From GMQP-bins7 sp963776565 (GTDB lineage: Bacteria > Actinomycetota > Thermoleophilia > Gaiellales > Gaiellaceae): a DNA stretch of 64,000 nt. The position numbers and the translations under genes are program-made. The DNA lies in assembly GCA_963776565.1 (NCBI GenBank), contig CAVZNF010000005.1:124001-188000 (forward strand). Reading direction: 5' to 3'. Of the stretch, positions 1 to 8,502 are shown piece after piece (the first letter of the stretch is position 1; every line of letters starts with the position of its first letter). The notes below the pieces were generated by a model that saw only the letters and a list, made by a program, of their open reading frames with translations, did no database searches and was not told the origin of the DNA.

Positions 1-32
1 GCGCGTTCGTCTCGCCGCGCCTCCCGTAGCTC

Positions 33-495
33 TCAGACCACAACGAGCGTGAACGGGAGATCGACCTTGTCGTCGCGCCCCGCGGGATGCATGACTACTC
101 GGAACACGCCGCCGGGCGCCGCTTGCACCGTCGCGACTGCGTCTCCCGTGGCGCTGCCGACACCACTCGCCCCGGAGATCCCGGCGAACCGGACCTCGAA
201 GACGCCCGTCTCGACGCGCCTGGCCTGAACTGCCTTTCCGGTGCAGTTGAACTTCCGGCCGAAGAGATTCCCTGCAGCCGGTGAAGCTGTCCGGGAGGTT
301 CGCGATGCCCTGACTCGCGATTCCCGTTACGACCGCGATGCCGCGCACGGCGCCGTTCGCGCAACGTTGCTGCGCAACGGACGGGGCCTGGGTCCGCTCG
401 CCGACGGCGAACGCGGAGCCACCCAACGCGAAGAAGAGGGCGATGAGCGCGATTGCGGTTCCTGGCGTGATCGAGAGTCGACGGATGCGGGTCAT
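33..495 (-). CDS. Small secreted protein, frameshifted
   Basis: Begins MTRIRRLS and has a clear signal peptide with the segment ALIALFFALGGSAFAV, a leader seen in many secreted proteins of Thermoleophilia-type actinobacteria. The mature part is about 125 residues with no domain I recognise. The frame breaks near 275-285 ('NLPDSFTG' continues in another frame as 'AAGNLFGRKFNC' and runs to the TGA at 33-35). The total length is 3n+1, so one extra base explains the break. No stop codons occur in the joined reading. Function unknown; the exported location is the only firm inference. Confidence 0.6.
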
Positions 496-545
496 GGGTG
501 GCTCCTTCCGACTGCGGATGACGGTTGCACGGTAGGTTCCTCCCG

Positions 546-1614
546 ATGTCGGACGGCACCGCGACGCGCCGGCGGGGGCTGACGAAGACGCACAAGCGAA
601 TCCTCGGCGCGGCCGGGTCGATCGCGGTCGTCGTCCTGGTCTTCGTTTTCGTCCTCCCGCAGATCGCCGACTACCGCGACGTCTTCGACGTCGTGCGCGG
701 GCTGGACTGGCAGGACTGGGCGCTGCTCGCCGCTGCGGTCGTGCTCAACATCGCGACGTTCCCGCCGCCGTGGATGGCGGCGCTACCCGGGCTCGGCTAC
801 CGCGACGGCGATGGCGATGACGCAGGCCTCGACAGCACTCTCGATCGTCTCGCCGGCTGGCGCAGCGGTCGGCATGGGCGCCTCGTACTCGATGCTCCGC
901 GCGTGGAGGTACCCGTCTGCGGCCGTCGCTCTCGCCGTCGCCATCACGGGGATCTGGAACCAGCTCATGAACCTCGTGTTTCCCGTGATCGCGCTCGCGC
1001 TCCTCACCTTCGCGGACGAGGACCATCCGGCGCTGCGGACAGCCGCCCTCATCGGCGTCGCCGTCCTGATCGTCGCGGTGACCGGGTTCGCCCTCGTCCT
1101 CTCTCGTGCGGAGCGGGCTCGACGGATCGGAGACCTGGCGGCGCGCCTGGCGAACCGTGCTCTACGTGTGGTGCGGCGCGGCCCGGTCGAGTGGGGAGGA
1201 GAGTCGTTCGTGCGCTTCCGTTCCCAGGCTCTCGGGCTCCTCCGGCGCAGGTGGCACGTGATCACCGTCGCGACGCTCGCCGGTCACCTCACGGTCTTCG
1301 TGCTCCTCGTGGTCTGCCTTCGCGTCACCGGCGTCACCGAATCGGAGGTGACACTGATCGAGGCGTTCGCGGCCTGGGCGCTCGTGCGCATCATCGGAGC
1401 GCTTCCCCTGACGCCCGCCGGTGTCGGTTTCGTGGAGGTCGGGCTCACCGGCGCCCTCGTCGCGTTCGGCGCGTCGAACGCAGAAGCCGTGGCCGCCACG
1501 CTGCTCTACCGCGCGTGCACGGTGCTGCCGACGCTCGCGCTCGGACTGCTCGCTGCAGCCACTTGGCGCACGCACCACCCGGGGGAGTCGATAGATTCCC
1601 CGAGTGATCCCTGA
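546..1614 (+). CDS. Flippase-like integral membrane protein (UPF0104/LPG synthase TM-domain family), frameshifted
   Basis: About 355 residues and strongly hydrophobic, with an N-terminal helix around AVVVLVFVFVLPQIADY and a run of further helices. The motif region PPWMAALPGL followed by TQASTALSIVSPAGAAVG, and the later LPLTPAGVGFVEVGL, are typical of the lysylphosphatidylglycerol synthase transmembrane-region family. Members act in lipid or polyprenyl-linked sugar handling; no aminoacyl-transfer domain is attached here, so a synthase activity is not claimed. The reading frame changes near 785-800 and total length is 3n+1. ATG at 546 is the first start after the upstream divergent gene. The substrate cannot be told from the sequence. 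Confidence 0.75.
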
Positions 1615-1691
1615 CGAGGGGCAGGATCACTGAGTCGAGTGACGTCAAGTCACCCGACCAGGGGAAGGATCCGACACGGCGCTGGAGCACG

Positions 1692-2283
1692 GTGCGAACC
1701 GTGACCTTTGCGCGTGCGGCAGCCCCGGTCCGTCTCGTCGCGACTGCGTTCGCCGTCGCGTCGGTGCTGGCCTTCCTCGTCGTCGGTCGCGCCGACGGCG
1801 CCAGCCGCTCGTGGAGCGCGTACCTGGCTCCCGAGAGCGCGTGTCGTTCGGCGTCCGACGCGGCTGCGTCGCCTGCCGTGCAGACCCGCGCGATGGCCTG
1901 CATGCTGAACTGGGCGCGCGCCCAGGATCGGCGCGGGCGGCTCGTCCGGCGCCCGCGCCTTGCAACGCGCAGCTGCGATGAAGGGGGAGCGCGTCGCCTC
2001 CTGTGGCCAGTTCTCGCATACGCCGTGCGGGTCGGCAGTCACCGCAGCAGTTCGGGCGTCCGGCTACCGCTACGCGAACTTCGGCGAGAACCTCTTCGCC
2101 GGGACATGGGGACAGGTCTCCGCGCGCGACGTCGTGGCGGCGTGGCTCCAGTCCCCGCCGCACCGCGCGAACGTGCTCAACCCGCGCTTTCGCGATGTCG
2201 GCGCCGCGCCGGTGCTGGCGCACGGGCTGCTCGACGCCGGGGATGCCGTCGTGTGGACGGCCACGTTCGGCTCTCGCCGCTAA
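1692..2283 (+). CDS. Secreted CAP (SCP/PR-1-like) domain protein, frameshifted
   Basis: GTG start followed by a signal peptide (LVATAFAVASVLAFLVV), then a CAP domain of about 140 residues. Recognisable parts are FSHTPCGSAV, GYRYANFGENLFAG and VVAAWLQSPPHRANVLNPRF, the last matching the family's conserved central segment with its His. CAP proteins are extracellular and of varied, mostly unproven biochemical role. The frame breaks near 1930-1950 (NWARAQ... resumes as RALQRAAAMKGE), again with total length 3n+1. GTG at 1701 is an equally possible start. No operon partner is evident. Confidence 0.75.
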
Positions 2284-2321
2284 CGGGCAGGACTCCAGCA
2301 GTCAGCCGGGAAAGTCCGGCC

Positions 2322-2521
2322 GTGCGCGAGGAGAGTCAACTCGACGAGATGCGAAGCGCCATTCGTGGCGACTTCGAGCGACTCGCGGAGCGCCGGGGTG
2401 AGCAGGAGCTGTTGCGCGTGAGCGAGCCCGAACCGCCGGCGCCGGAGGTCGAGCCCGAGTCGAGCGAGCCGAGATCGAGCCACAGCGCCGCTCGTGGCTC
2501 TCGCGCTTGATCTCCTCCTGA
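2322..2521 (+). CDS. Small charged protein with Glu-Pro-rich linker, frameshifted
   Basis: A possible 66-residue protein: an N-terminal predicted helix (VREESQLDEMRSAIRGDFERL), a Glu/Pro-rich stretch, and, after a frame change near 2465, a basic C-terminal end EPQRRSWLSRLISS. Without the frame change the ORF would stop at 2510. The acidic linker followed by a short Arg/Trp tail is coherent as a protein, which is why I include it, but no family is recognised. It sits 38 bases after the CAP gene on the same strand. The antisense strand is also open here, so the call is tentative. Confidence 0.4.
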
Positions 2522-2560
2522 TACCGCAGCCGCACGCTTCAATTGGCGTCGTGACGTCTC

Positions 2561-3088
2561 GTGACCGTGTCGCGCCTGCGCCAGGGCATCGTGCGTCCCG
2601 AGACGGCTCGCGATCGTCGTGAGCGTGCTGCGCTCGAAGAGGACCTGCTGACCATTCCGCTGACGGGACGGCCGCTGCCCGTGCGCGCTCGGTTCGGCCG
2701 TCCGACGGCGGAGGCGTACCTCGCAGCCACTCGCGGGCCGCTCCCGTACATGCTCCGGCTCCGCGAGATCGAGCACGGCATCGCCGACTTCGAAGCTGCG
2801 TTGCGCGACGCGTGGAAGACCCTTGCGAACGCGCGTGCCGGTGACCAGAGCCGCTTTCGCAGCGAGTGGATCGCGCGTGTGGAAGCGCTGACATTCGACG
2901 ACCTGAACGACCTCATCGATCGTCACAACCGCTGGTATCCGGTGGAGTCACGGCTGCCCATGGATCCGCGCACCGGCGACTACGCACTCGTCAACGGCCG
3001 GGACTATCGACTCGAGCCGCTTGACGCCGCGTGGGTTCTCGAGCGCCTTCCGGCAGATCTCAGCTCGGCGACGGGCGCCGCGCTCTGA
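2561..3088 (+). CDS. Hypothetical protein (175 aa)
   Basis: Intact frame from a GTG at 2561. Soluble, no signal peptide or membrane helix, rich in Arg, Asp and Glu. Features include an N-terminal basic segment and a C-terminal half with YPVESRLPMDPRTGDYAL and NGRDYRLEPL, which looks like a folded domain rather than linker. I do not recognise a family. Codon use is typical of the region. Its 3' end overlaps the convergent methyltransferase gene by 29 bases, so the two transcripts are antisense at their ends. Confidence 0.6.
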   Translation: MTVSRLRQGIVRPETARDRRERAALEEDLLTIPLTGRPLPVRARFGRPTAEAYLAATRGPLPYMLRLREIEHGIADFEAALRDAWKTLANARAGDQSRFRSEWIARVEALTFDDLNDLIDRHNRWYPVESRLPMDPRTGDYALVNGRDYRLEPLDAAWVLERLPADLSSATGAAL

Positions 3089-3660
3089 CGAGCGCGTCGA
3101 TCGCGTCACGCTCCTCGCCGTCAACATCTCGAAGCACCGTCGTCGCCTTCTCGAGCTCGAGACCCGGGAGCTCCGAGGCGATCTGCTCGGGCGTGTAGAG
3201 AAGGTCAACATCGCTCGGTCCGCCGACGCCGTCGGTGGCGTTCGTCAGGTCGTGGCCGACGAGAACGAACGTGCCGCCCGGTGCGAGCGCAGCAGCCGCC
3301 TTCGCGAGCACGCGACGACGTGCTTCAGCAGGGATGTGCAGATACAGGACGAGCACGAGGTCGAACGCGTGGGTCTCGGGCTCATGCTCGACGAGATCGG
3401 CGCAGACGAACTCGTGCCTGCGCACCCTCGCGTTCGGCACGGCTGCGCGCCTTCGCGATCGCGACCTCGGAGTAGTCGACACCGGTCACGTCCCAGCCGC
3501 GCGTCGCGAGCCAGATCGCATTCTGGCCCTCGCCGCACGCGAGGTCGAGCGCCCGGCCCGGCTCGAGGTGCTCGACCTCGGCGACGAGGAAGCGGTTCGG
3601 CTTCGCCGACCACAGATTCTCGGCCGAGGCGTAGCGCTTGTCCCAGTCCTCAGGTCGCAT
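3060..3660 (-). CDS. Class I SAM-dependent methyltransferase, frameshifted
   Basis: About 200 residues. Motif I is plain in ALDLACGEGQNAIWLA, followed by the acidic end of strand 2 in VTGVDYSEVAIAKA and later strands in FDLVLVLYLHIP and LAPGGTFVLVGHDL. This is the Rossmann-like fold that binds S-adenosylmethionine; the short length and layout resemble TehB/UbiE-like small-molecule methyltransferases. The substrate is unknown. A one-base insertion near 3440-3450 splits the frame. Its ATG overlaps the last 11 bases of the upstream MFS gene, so the two are probably translated together, and a role in detoxifying or exporting the same compound is possible but inferred. Confidence 0.75.
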
Positions 3661-4795
3661 GAGGTCTCACCCGACCTGCAACGCGATAGGTCGCTGCCAG
3701 CGTGATCGCGCAGAGGGCGGCGCCCAGGAGGTAGGGAGCCGTGTCGCTCGTGGCGTCGGCGAGCGCCCCGCCTGCCGACGGCCCGACGACCTCACCCAGG
3801 GCCCACGCCGTGTTCATGACTCCGAATGCGAGCCCCTGCGCCAGCCCGGCTGCCTCTGCGCGGTGTGATGTCAACGACATTCCCGGCGTGTAGAGGCTGC
3901 CGAAGCTGATGCCGGCGGCGCTCACGAGCAGCGCGATGATCGCCGCCTTCGAGCTCACAGCGAGAGCGACGGCGACCACGACCGACGCTCCGAGCGCCGC
4001 TCGAATCGGCAGCAGGCGTCCGACTCTGTCGCTGAAGCGTCCGAGCACCGGGTTGAGCACGACCTCGACGAGGCCCGACCCGAAGAACACCGCGGCGATC
4101 GCGAAGGTGCTCCAGCCTGCGTCGTCGAGTGCGAGCGGGGTGAGCACGATGAGCAGGCCGAAGAGCATGGCGGGCAGCGTGTTCAGCCAGAGCCCTCCAA
4201 CGAATCGTCGGTCACGGAACGCCCGCTGAAGTCCAGCCAGCGACGCGGCCTCGCGCTCCGCGGGGCGTGCGAGCGATGCGAGCGCCGCGAAGCCCAACGT
4301 CACCGCGCCGACCGTGGTGAAGGCCAGTCCGATGCCGGCGAGGTCCGCGAGCCCGCCGAAGGCCGGGCCGAGGATGGCGCCGAAGATCGCGGCGCCGAAC
4401 GCCGTGCCGATGACCTCGCCGCGGCGCTCGCGCGGAGCGGTGACAGAGATCCATGCGAGCGCGCCCGCCCAGGTCGCGGTGCTGGCGATCCCCTGGATGA
4501 ACCGTGCGCCGCCGAGCGCGAGTGCGCTGTCGGCTGCGGCGAAGGCGAGGCTCGACACCGAGAGCAGGAGAAGGCCCCCGACGACTGCTCGCTTCGGCCC
4601 GAAGCGCGCCGCAGCCAGGCCGCCCGGGATGCCTCCGAGCAGCGCGCCGGCGCCGTACGCGCCGACGAGGAGCCCCGCGCCGGCCTTCGAGAGGTCGAAC
4701 TCCTCCGCATACGCCGGAAGCAGCGGCGTCAGCGCCGTGAACAGCAGCGCGTCGACGAAGATGATCGCGCTGACGAGGAGGAGGAGGCGGCGCAC
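3650..4795 (-). CDS. Major facilitator superfamily transporter
   Basis: Intact 381-residue protein with about 12 hydrophobic helices. The MFS loop 2-3 signature is visible as GGLAAARFGPKRAVVGG after the second helix, and the start VRRLLLLVSAIIFVDALLF enters directly into helix 1. I chose GTG at 4795 because upstream codons lie in the small-RNA unit and encode no plausible peptide. The layout suits drug or metabolite efflux (MFS_1). It precedes and overlaps the methyltransferase gene. The 3' end of structured RNA unit 1, on the same strand, is 24 bases upstream of the start, so transcription from the RNA promoter could read into this gene. Confidence 0.85.
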   Translation of the reverse strand: MRRLLLLVSAIIFVDALLFTALTPLLPAYAEEFDLSKAGAGLLVGAYGAGALLGGIPGGLAAARFGPKRAVVGGLLLLSVSSLAFAAADSALALGGARFIQGIASTATWAGALAWISVTAPRERRGEVIGTAFGAAIFGAILGPAFGGLADLAGIGLAFTTVGAVTLGFAALASLARPAEREAASLAGLQRAFRDRRFVGGLWLNTLPAMLFGLLIVLTPLALDDAGWSTFAIAAVFFGSGLVEVVLNPVLGRFSDRVGRLLPIRAALGASVVVAVALAVSSKAAIIALLVSAAGISFGSLYTPGMSLTSHRAEAAGLAQGLAFGVMNTAWALGEVVGPSAGGALADATSDTAPYLLGAALCAITLAATYRVAGRVRPHAT

Positions 4796-4818
4796 GCGCG
4801 CGAGCGTACCGGCGCAAC

Positions 4819-4928
4819 AAAAAATGCACCGAGCCGGTTGCGTCCTCGTCCGACCTTCCGACTGACCACCGCCGAAGCGACAACCACTCGGAGAGCCATC
4901 AACCTCAGACACTCCGTTCTCGGTGCAT
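4819..4928 (-). ncRNA. Structured small RNA, copy 1 of 3
   Basis: A 105-bp element (4824-4928) whose ends pair perfectly over 10 bp (ATGCACCGAG / CTCGGTGCAT), followed on the minus strand by a run of T that makes the closing stem look like an intrinsic terminator. Inside are three hairpins: P2 (CGGAG/CTCCG), P3 with a UUCG loop, and P4 (GTC GGACGAG GAC). It is 89/105 identical to copy 2, with paired sites changing together. A TTGACC-17-TAGAGT promoter ends 5 bases before the element. No known RNA family fits by eye. Confidence 0.75.
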
Positions 4929-4933
4929 CGGGG

Positions 4934-4962
4934 ACTCTATGGACCACATGGTCACCGGTCAA
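4934..4962 (-). promoter_or_regulatory. Promoter of small RNA copy 1
   Basis: On the minus strand: -35 TTGACC (4957-4962), 17-base spacer, -10 TAGAGT (4934-4939), then CCCCG and the first base of the RNA. The spacer contains the inverted pair GACC/GGTC. An AT-rich motif GGAAATTGCG lies at 4986-4995, 58 bases from the RNA start. Confidence 0.7.
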
Positions 4963-5048
4963 GCACGAGTTGGACGAAATTCGGCGGAAATTGCGGGAAA
5001 GAGTCCGGCGGATCTCACCGATCGACTCGCCGCGTCGTTGACCTGGTC

Positions 5049-5318
5049 GTGAGCTCGTCGCGGATCTACAGGCTCGTCGGTCCTGACGGGGTCGACGTGC
5101 TATCCACGACGCCAGGAGCTCTTGGCGGTCACCGGAGGACTCGCGTCTACGGGAGGCTCGACTGCCCCGTCGCGCTCAGCCTGATCGCGCGGGGGTTCGA
5201 CGTCCGACGCCATCGCGTCTTCTTCGCCGACGAGGCGAGCGCGGTGGCTGCCGGCTACCGGCCGTGCGGTGCGTGCATGCGTAAGGAATATCGCCGCTGG
5301 AAAGCATCAGGCACGTAG
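5049..5318 (+). CDS. Ada-like zinc-binding domain protein
   Basis: About 89 residues. The C-terminal two thirds match the small metal-binding domain of Ada (methylphosphotriester repair/sensor): VYGRLDCPVAL, HRVFFADEASAVAAGYRPCGACM. Three Cys are visible (one in DCP, two in PCGAC) rather than the four that bind zinc in Ada, as in several stand-alone members of this family. No methyltransferase or AraC-type DNA-binding domain is attached. GTG at 5049 is the likeliest start, since upstream residues have no domain character. It lies between small RNA copies 1 and 2 on the opposite strand; a functional link is not shown. Confidence 0.7.
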   Translation: MSSSRIYRLVGPDGVDVLSTTPGALGGHRRTRVYGRLDCPVALSLIARGFDVRRHRVFFADEASAVAAGYRPCGACMRKEYRRWKASGT

Positions 5319-5330
5319 CGGTCCACAACG

Positions 5331-5437
5331 AAATGCACCGAGCCGGTTGCGCCTTCGTCCGGCTTTCCGACTGACCGCCGCCGAAGCGGCTGCCGATCGG
5401 AGAACCATCAACCTCGGGTGCTCCGTACTCGGTGCAT
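5331..5437 (-). ncRNA. Structured small RNA, copy 2 of 3
   Basis: The same 105-bp length as copy 1 (5333-5437), with identical 10-bp closing stem. Relative to copy 1 the P2 extension changes from GTC/GGC to ACC/GGT and the P4 stem from GTC/GAC to GCC/GGC, so pairing is kept while sequence changes. The P3 UUCG hairpin is also kept. The T-run after the closing stem is short (TTTCGTT). It has its own promoter just upstream. It begins 15 bases past the stop of the convergent Ada-like gene. Confidence 0.72.
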
Positions 5438-5442
5438 GGCTG

Positions 5443-5472
5443 ACACTAGGGGGACCTCGAGCGGTCCGTCAA
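5443..5472 (-). promoter_or_regulatory. Promoter of small RNA copy 2
   Basis: Minus strand: -35 TTGACG (5467-5472), 18-base spacer holding GGACC and GGTCC, -10 TAGTGT (5443-5448), then CAGCC and the RNA. The palindrome CGCAAATTGCG at 5494-5504 starts 57 bases upstream of the RNA, in the same relative place as in copies 1 and 3. Confidence 0.7.
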
Positions 5473-5564
5473 GGCGCTCGAGGACGCGCTTCTCGCAAAT
5501 TGCGCTTTTTTCTTTTCGCACAGGGTCAAACTGCGTATCGAAGTGGTTGCTCTACCTGTGTGAG

Positions 5565-5598
5565 AGAAGAAAAAGGGCCGAGCGCAGAGGCTCGACCC
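5565..5598 (-). terminator. Intrinsic terminator after small RNA copy 3
   Basis: Minus-strand hairpin from GGGTCGAGC and GCTCGGCCC (one mismatch, 5575-5598) followed by TTTTTCTTCT. It stands 9 bases past the closing stem of copy 3 and would end a transcript of about 140 nt. Confidence 0.7.
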
Positions 5599-5606
5599 AA
5601 AGAATT

Positions 5607-5707
5607 CGCCGAGCCGGGAACGCTTTCGTCCACCTTCCCGACGAACCTTCCGCTTCCGCGTAGTGCTCCTCGGGGGGCTTCGTCCTACCGGCGCCCCGTG
5701 CTCGGCG
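5607..5707 (-). ncRNA. Structured small RNA, copy 3 of 3 (divergent)
   Basis: A 101-bp diverged copy. The closing stem is CGCCGAG/CTCGGCG where copies 1 and 2 have CACCGAG/CTCGGTG, a compensatory A-T to G-C change. P2 is CGGGG/CCCCG instead of CGGAG/CTCCG, again compensated. P3 has a GGAA loop in place of UUCG, and P4 is strengthened to CGGGAA/TTCCCG around the conserved GGACGAA. Its promoter (5716-5744) and a downstream terminator are both visible. It follows the minus-strand gene at 5786-6064 but has its own promoter. Confidence 0.68.
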
Positions 5708-5715
5708 CAGGCAGA

Positions 5716-5744
5716 AACCTACGACACGGGACCGGTCCGATCAA
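5716..5744 (-). promoter_or_regulatory. Promoter of small RNA copy 3
   Basis: Minus strand: -35 TTGATC (5739-5744), 17-base spacer with the palindrome GGACCGGTCC, -10 TAGGTT (5716-5721), then the RNA after 6-8 bases. CGCAATTTGCG at 5768-5778 lies 61 bases upstream of the RNA. Confidence 0.68.
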
Positions 5745-5785
5745 GGGGGTTCGGCGCACAAAGTTCGCGCAATTTGCGCTGAAGC

Positions 5786-6064
5786 TCAGCCGATCCAGCC
5801 CTGGCCGTTCCAGTAGGCGCGGAGTCGGCCACGACGGGAGAGCTCCAGGTGGAGCTCCTCGGGCTCGACGAGCCCCGGTGTCGCGAAGACGCGGAAGCCG
5901 TCGGCTGCGTGTACGAGCTCGACTTCGCGACCTGGCGGCTCGGTCGCGCTCTCGAGCACGAACGTGCGCCCCCGGCAGCAGCCCGTCCCTCGCGGCCAGA
6001 CGTAGACGGCGCCACCATTCGAGTCGATGTGCTCCCGGGCGGCGGGTTGCACGACGAGCTTCAC
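5786..6064 (-). CDS. Hypothetical protein (92 aa), conserved-looking
   Basis: Intact short frame from GTG. Soluble, with the distinctive pieces GGAVYVWPRGTGCCRGRTF near the N terminus and a C-terminal end YWNGQGWIG. The paired Cys followed by Arg-Gly could bind metal or an iron-sulfur cluster, and the size is like HesB/IscA proteins, but the diagnostic C-terminal Cys-Gly-Cys of that family is absent, so I do not assign it. It is divergent from the flavoprotein gene at 6087 with only 22 bases between, implying overlapping promoters. Confidence 0.6.
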   Translation of the reverse strand: MKLVVQPAAREHIDSNGGAVYVWPRGTGCCRGRTFVLESATEPPGREVELVHAADGFRVFATPGLVEPEELHLELSRRGRLRAYWNGQGWIG

Positions 6065-6086
6065 GACCGCAGTTTAGGGTCCGAAC

Positions 6087-8502
6087 GTGCGCGATCGGGC
6101 CCGGGCAGTCGTGATCGGAGGCGGAGTCGGCGGCTGCTCCGTCCTCTACTGGCTCGCGCGCCTCGGCTGGGACGACGTCGTGCTCGTCGAGCGAGCCGAG
6201 CTCACGAGCGGGTCGACGTTCCACTCGGCGGGCCTCGTCGGTCAGCTCCGCAGCTCGCTCGCGCTCACGAGGATGATGATGGAGAGCGTCGACCTGTACC
6301 GCTCGCTCGAGGCGGAGGTCGGGTCTCGAGACGGGCTGGCACGAGGTCGGGTCGCTCCGGCTCGCGTCGTCGCCCGAGCGGATGGAGGAGATCGCGCGGC
6401 AGGCGGGCTGGGCGAAGACGTTCGGGCTGCCGCTCGAGCTCGTCTCGGCCGACGAGGCGCAGCAGCTCTTCCCGCCGATGACGACGGACGGCGTCCTCGG
6501 CGCGGCGTTCCTGCCGACCGACGGCTACATCGACCCGAGCCAGCTCACGTTCGCGCTCGCCGAAGGCGCGCGGCGCCGCGGCGCAGAGATCGCGACCGGC
6601 ACCCGCGTCACCGGCGTCGCCGTCCAGCGCGGGCGCGTGACGAGCGTCGAGACCGACCGGGGCCGGATCGAGACCGAGATCGTCGTCAACGCCGGCGGCA
6701 TGTACGCGCAGGAGATCGGCGCGCTCGCGGGCGTGAACGTCCCGATCGTGCCGATGGCGCACGAGTACCTCATCACGAAGCCGACGGGGCTGCCGCTCGA
6801 GATGCCGACGATGCGAGACCCGTCGCTGCTCGTCTACTTCAGGCCCGAGTCGGGCGGGCTGATCATGGGCGGCTACGAGCGCCACTGCGAGCCGTGGGGG
6901 CTCGACGGTATTCCGGCCGACTTCAACTCGCGGCTTCTCGAAGAGGACTGGCCGCGGTTCGAGGAGCTGATGGAGAACGCGATCGCCCGCGTGCCGTCGC
7001 TCGCGCGAGATGGAGGTCGTGAAGCTCATCAACGGGCCGGAGGCCTTCACGCCGGACGGCGAGTTCATCCTCGGGCCGTCCGACGTGCGCGGCTTCTGGG
7101 TCGCCGCCGGCTTCTGCGCGCACGGGCTCGCCGGAGCCGGCGGGATGGGCAAGCTCGTCGCCGAGTGGATCGTCGAGGGCACGCCGTCGCTCGACGTCTG
7201 GCACATGGACTCGCGGCGCTTCGGCCGTGCCTATCGCAGCCGCGAGTACACGCTCGCTCGCACGAAGGAGATCTACGAGACGTACTACGACGTCAAGTAC
7301 CCGGGCCACGAGCGGTCGGCCGGGCGCCCGCTGCGCGTCTCTTCGGCGTACGAGCGACTGCAGCAGCTCGGCGCCGCATTCGGGGAGAAGTCCGGCTGGG
7401 AGCGTGCGAACTGGTTCGAGCCGAACGCCGCGCGCGGCGACGAGTCGCTGCGGCCGCGCGGGTGGGCGGGCAAGCTCTGGTCGCCGGCGATCGGCGCCGA
7501 GCACCTCGCATGTCGCGAGGCGGCGGCGATCTTCGACGAGAGCTCGTTCGCGAAGATCCTCGTCTCGGGAGAGGGAGCGGCAGATCTCCTCGAGAGCCTC
7601 TGCGCGAACCGTGTGGCCCGCGACGTCGGGCAGGTGACCTACACGCAGATGCTCAATCCGCGCGGCGGGATCGAGTGCGACTTCACCGTCACGCGCCTCG
7701 CCGAGGATCGCTTCCGGATCGTGACGGGGACGGCGTTCGGTCAGCACGACCTCGCGTGGATCCGCGCAGCACGTGCCCGACGACGGCTCCGTCCAGGTCG
7801 TCGACGAGACGTCGGCGTACGCGTGCTTCGGCCTGTGGGGGCCGAGGGCGCGCGACATCCTCCAACCGCTCGACGAGCGCCGACCTCGCAAACGAGGCGT
7901 TCCCGTACATGCGCGCCCGCGAGCTCGCGGTCGGGCGCGTTCCGTGCCTCGCGCTGCGCGTCACGTACGTCGGCGAGCTCGGCTGGGAGCTCTACTGCCC
8001 GAGCGAGTTCGGGCTCGCGCTCTGGGACACGATCTGGGACGCCGGGCAGCAGCACGGGCTCGTGGCCGGCGGCTACAAGGCGATCGACTCGCTGCGGCTC
8101 GAGAAGGGCTACCGCGTGTGGGGCGCCGACATCACGCCCGAGGACACGCCGTTCGAAGCGGGGCTCGGGTTCGCCGTCAAGCTCGACAAGGGCGACTTCG
8201 TCGGCCGGGAGGCGCTCGCTTCGCGCGCCGATCCGGAGCGGCTTCTCCGGTGCCTGACGCTCGAAGACCCGCGGGCGATCGCCCTCGGCTCGGAGCCGGT
8301 TCGCGTGGGAGACGATCCCGTCGGTCGGGTGACGAGCGGCGGCTACGGCTACACGGTCGAGAAGTCGATCGCGTACGCGTACCTTCCTGCCGAGCACGAC
8401 GTCGGCACCGAGATCGCGGTCGAGATCTTCGGTGAGTGGGTGCCCGGCGTCGTCGCGGCCGAGCCGCTGTTCGATCCCACCGGAGAGCGCATCCGCGCAT
8501 GA
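6087..8502 (+). CDS. Dimethylglycine/sarcosine dehydrogenase-like flavoprotein with GcvT domain, frameshifted
   Basis: About 803 residues. N-terminal FAD domain with VVIGGGVGGCSVLYWLARLG and the motif STFHSAGLVGQL, whose His position carries covalent FAD in this family; middle FAO_M domain; C-terminal aminomethyltransferase (GcvT) domain with KAIDSLRLEKGYRVWGADIT. Such enzymes oxidatively demethylate dimethylglycine or sarcosine and pass the one-carbon unit to tetrahydrofolate. Four single-base insertions break the frame near 6321, 7006, 7765 and 7871; each repairs to family sequence when one base is dropped. A TAGGGT box at 6075-6080, 6 bases before the GTG, suggests a leaderless transcript. 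Its ATGA overlap with the next gene marks an operon. Confidence 0.85.

Noticed and set aside
4824..5707. Reading the three repeats as a MITE or REP-type mobile element
   Set aside because: They have terminal inverted repeats, but each has a matched promoter, fixed upstream motif and compensatory stem changes, and no target duplication is seen.
5607..5707. Copy 3 as actinobacterial 6C RNA because of a CCCCCC run
   Set aside because: Copies 1 and 2 lack the C-rich loops that define 6C RNA, and the overall fold is a closed multi-hairpin element.
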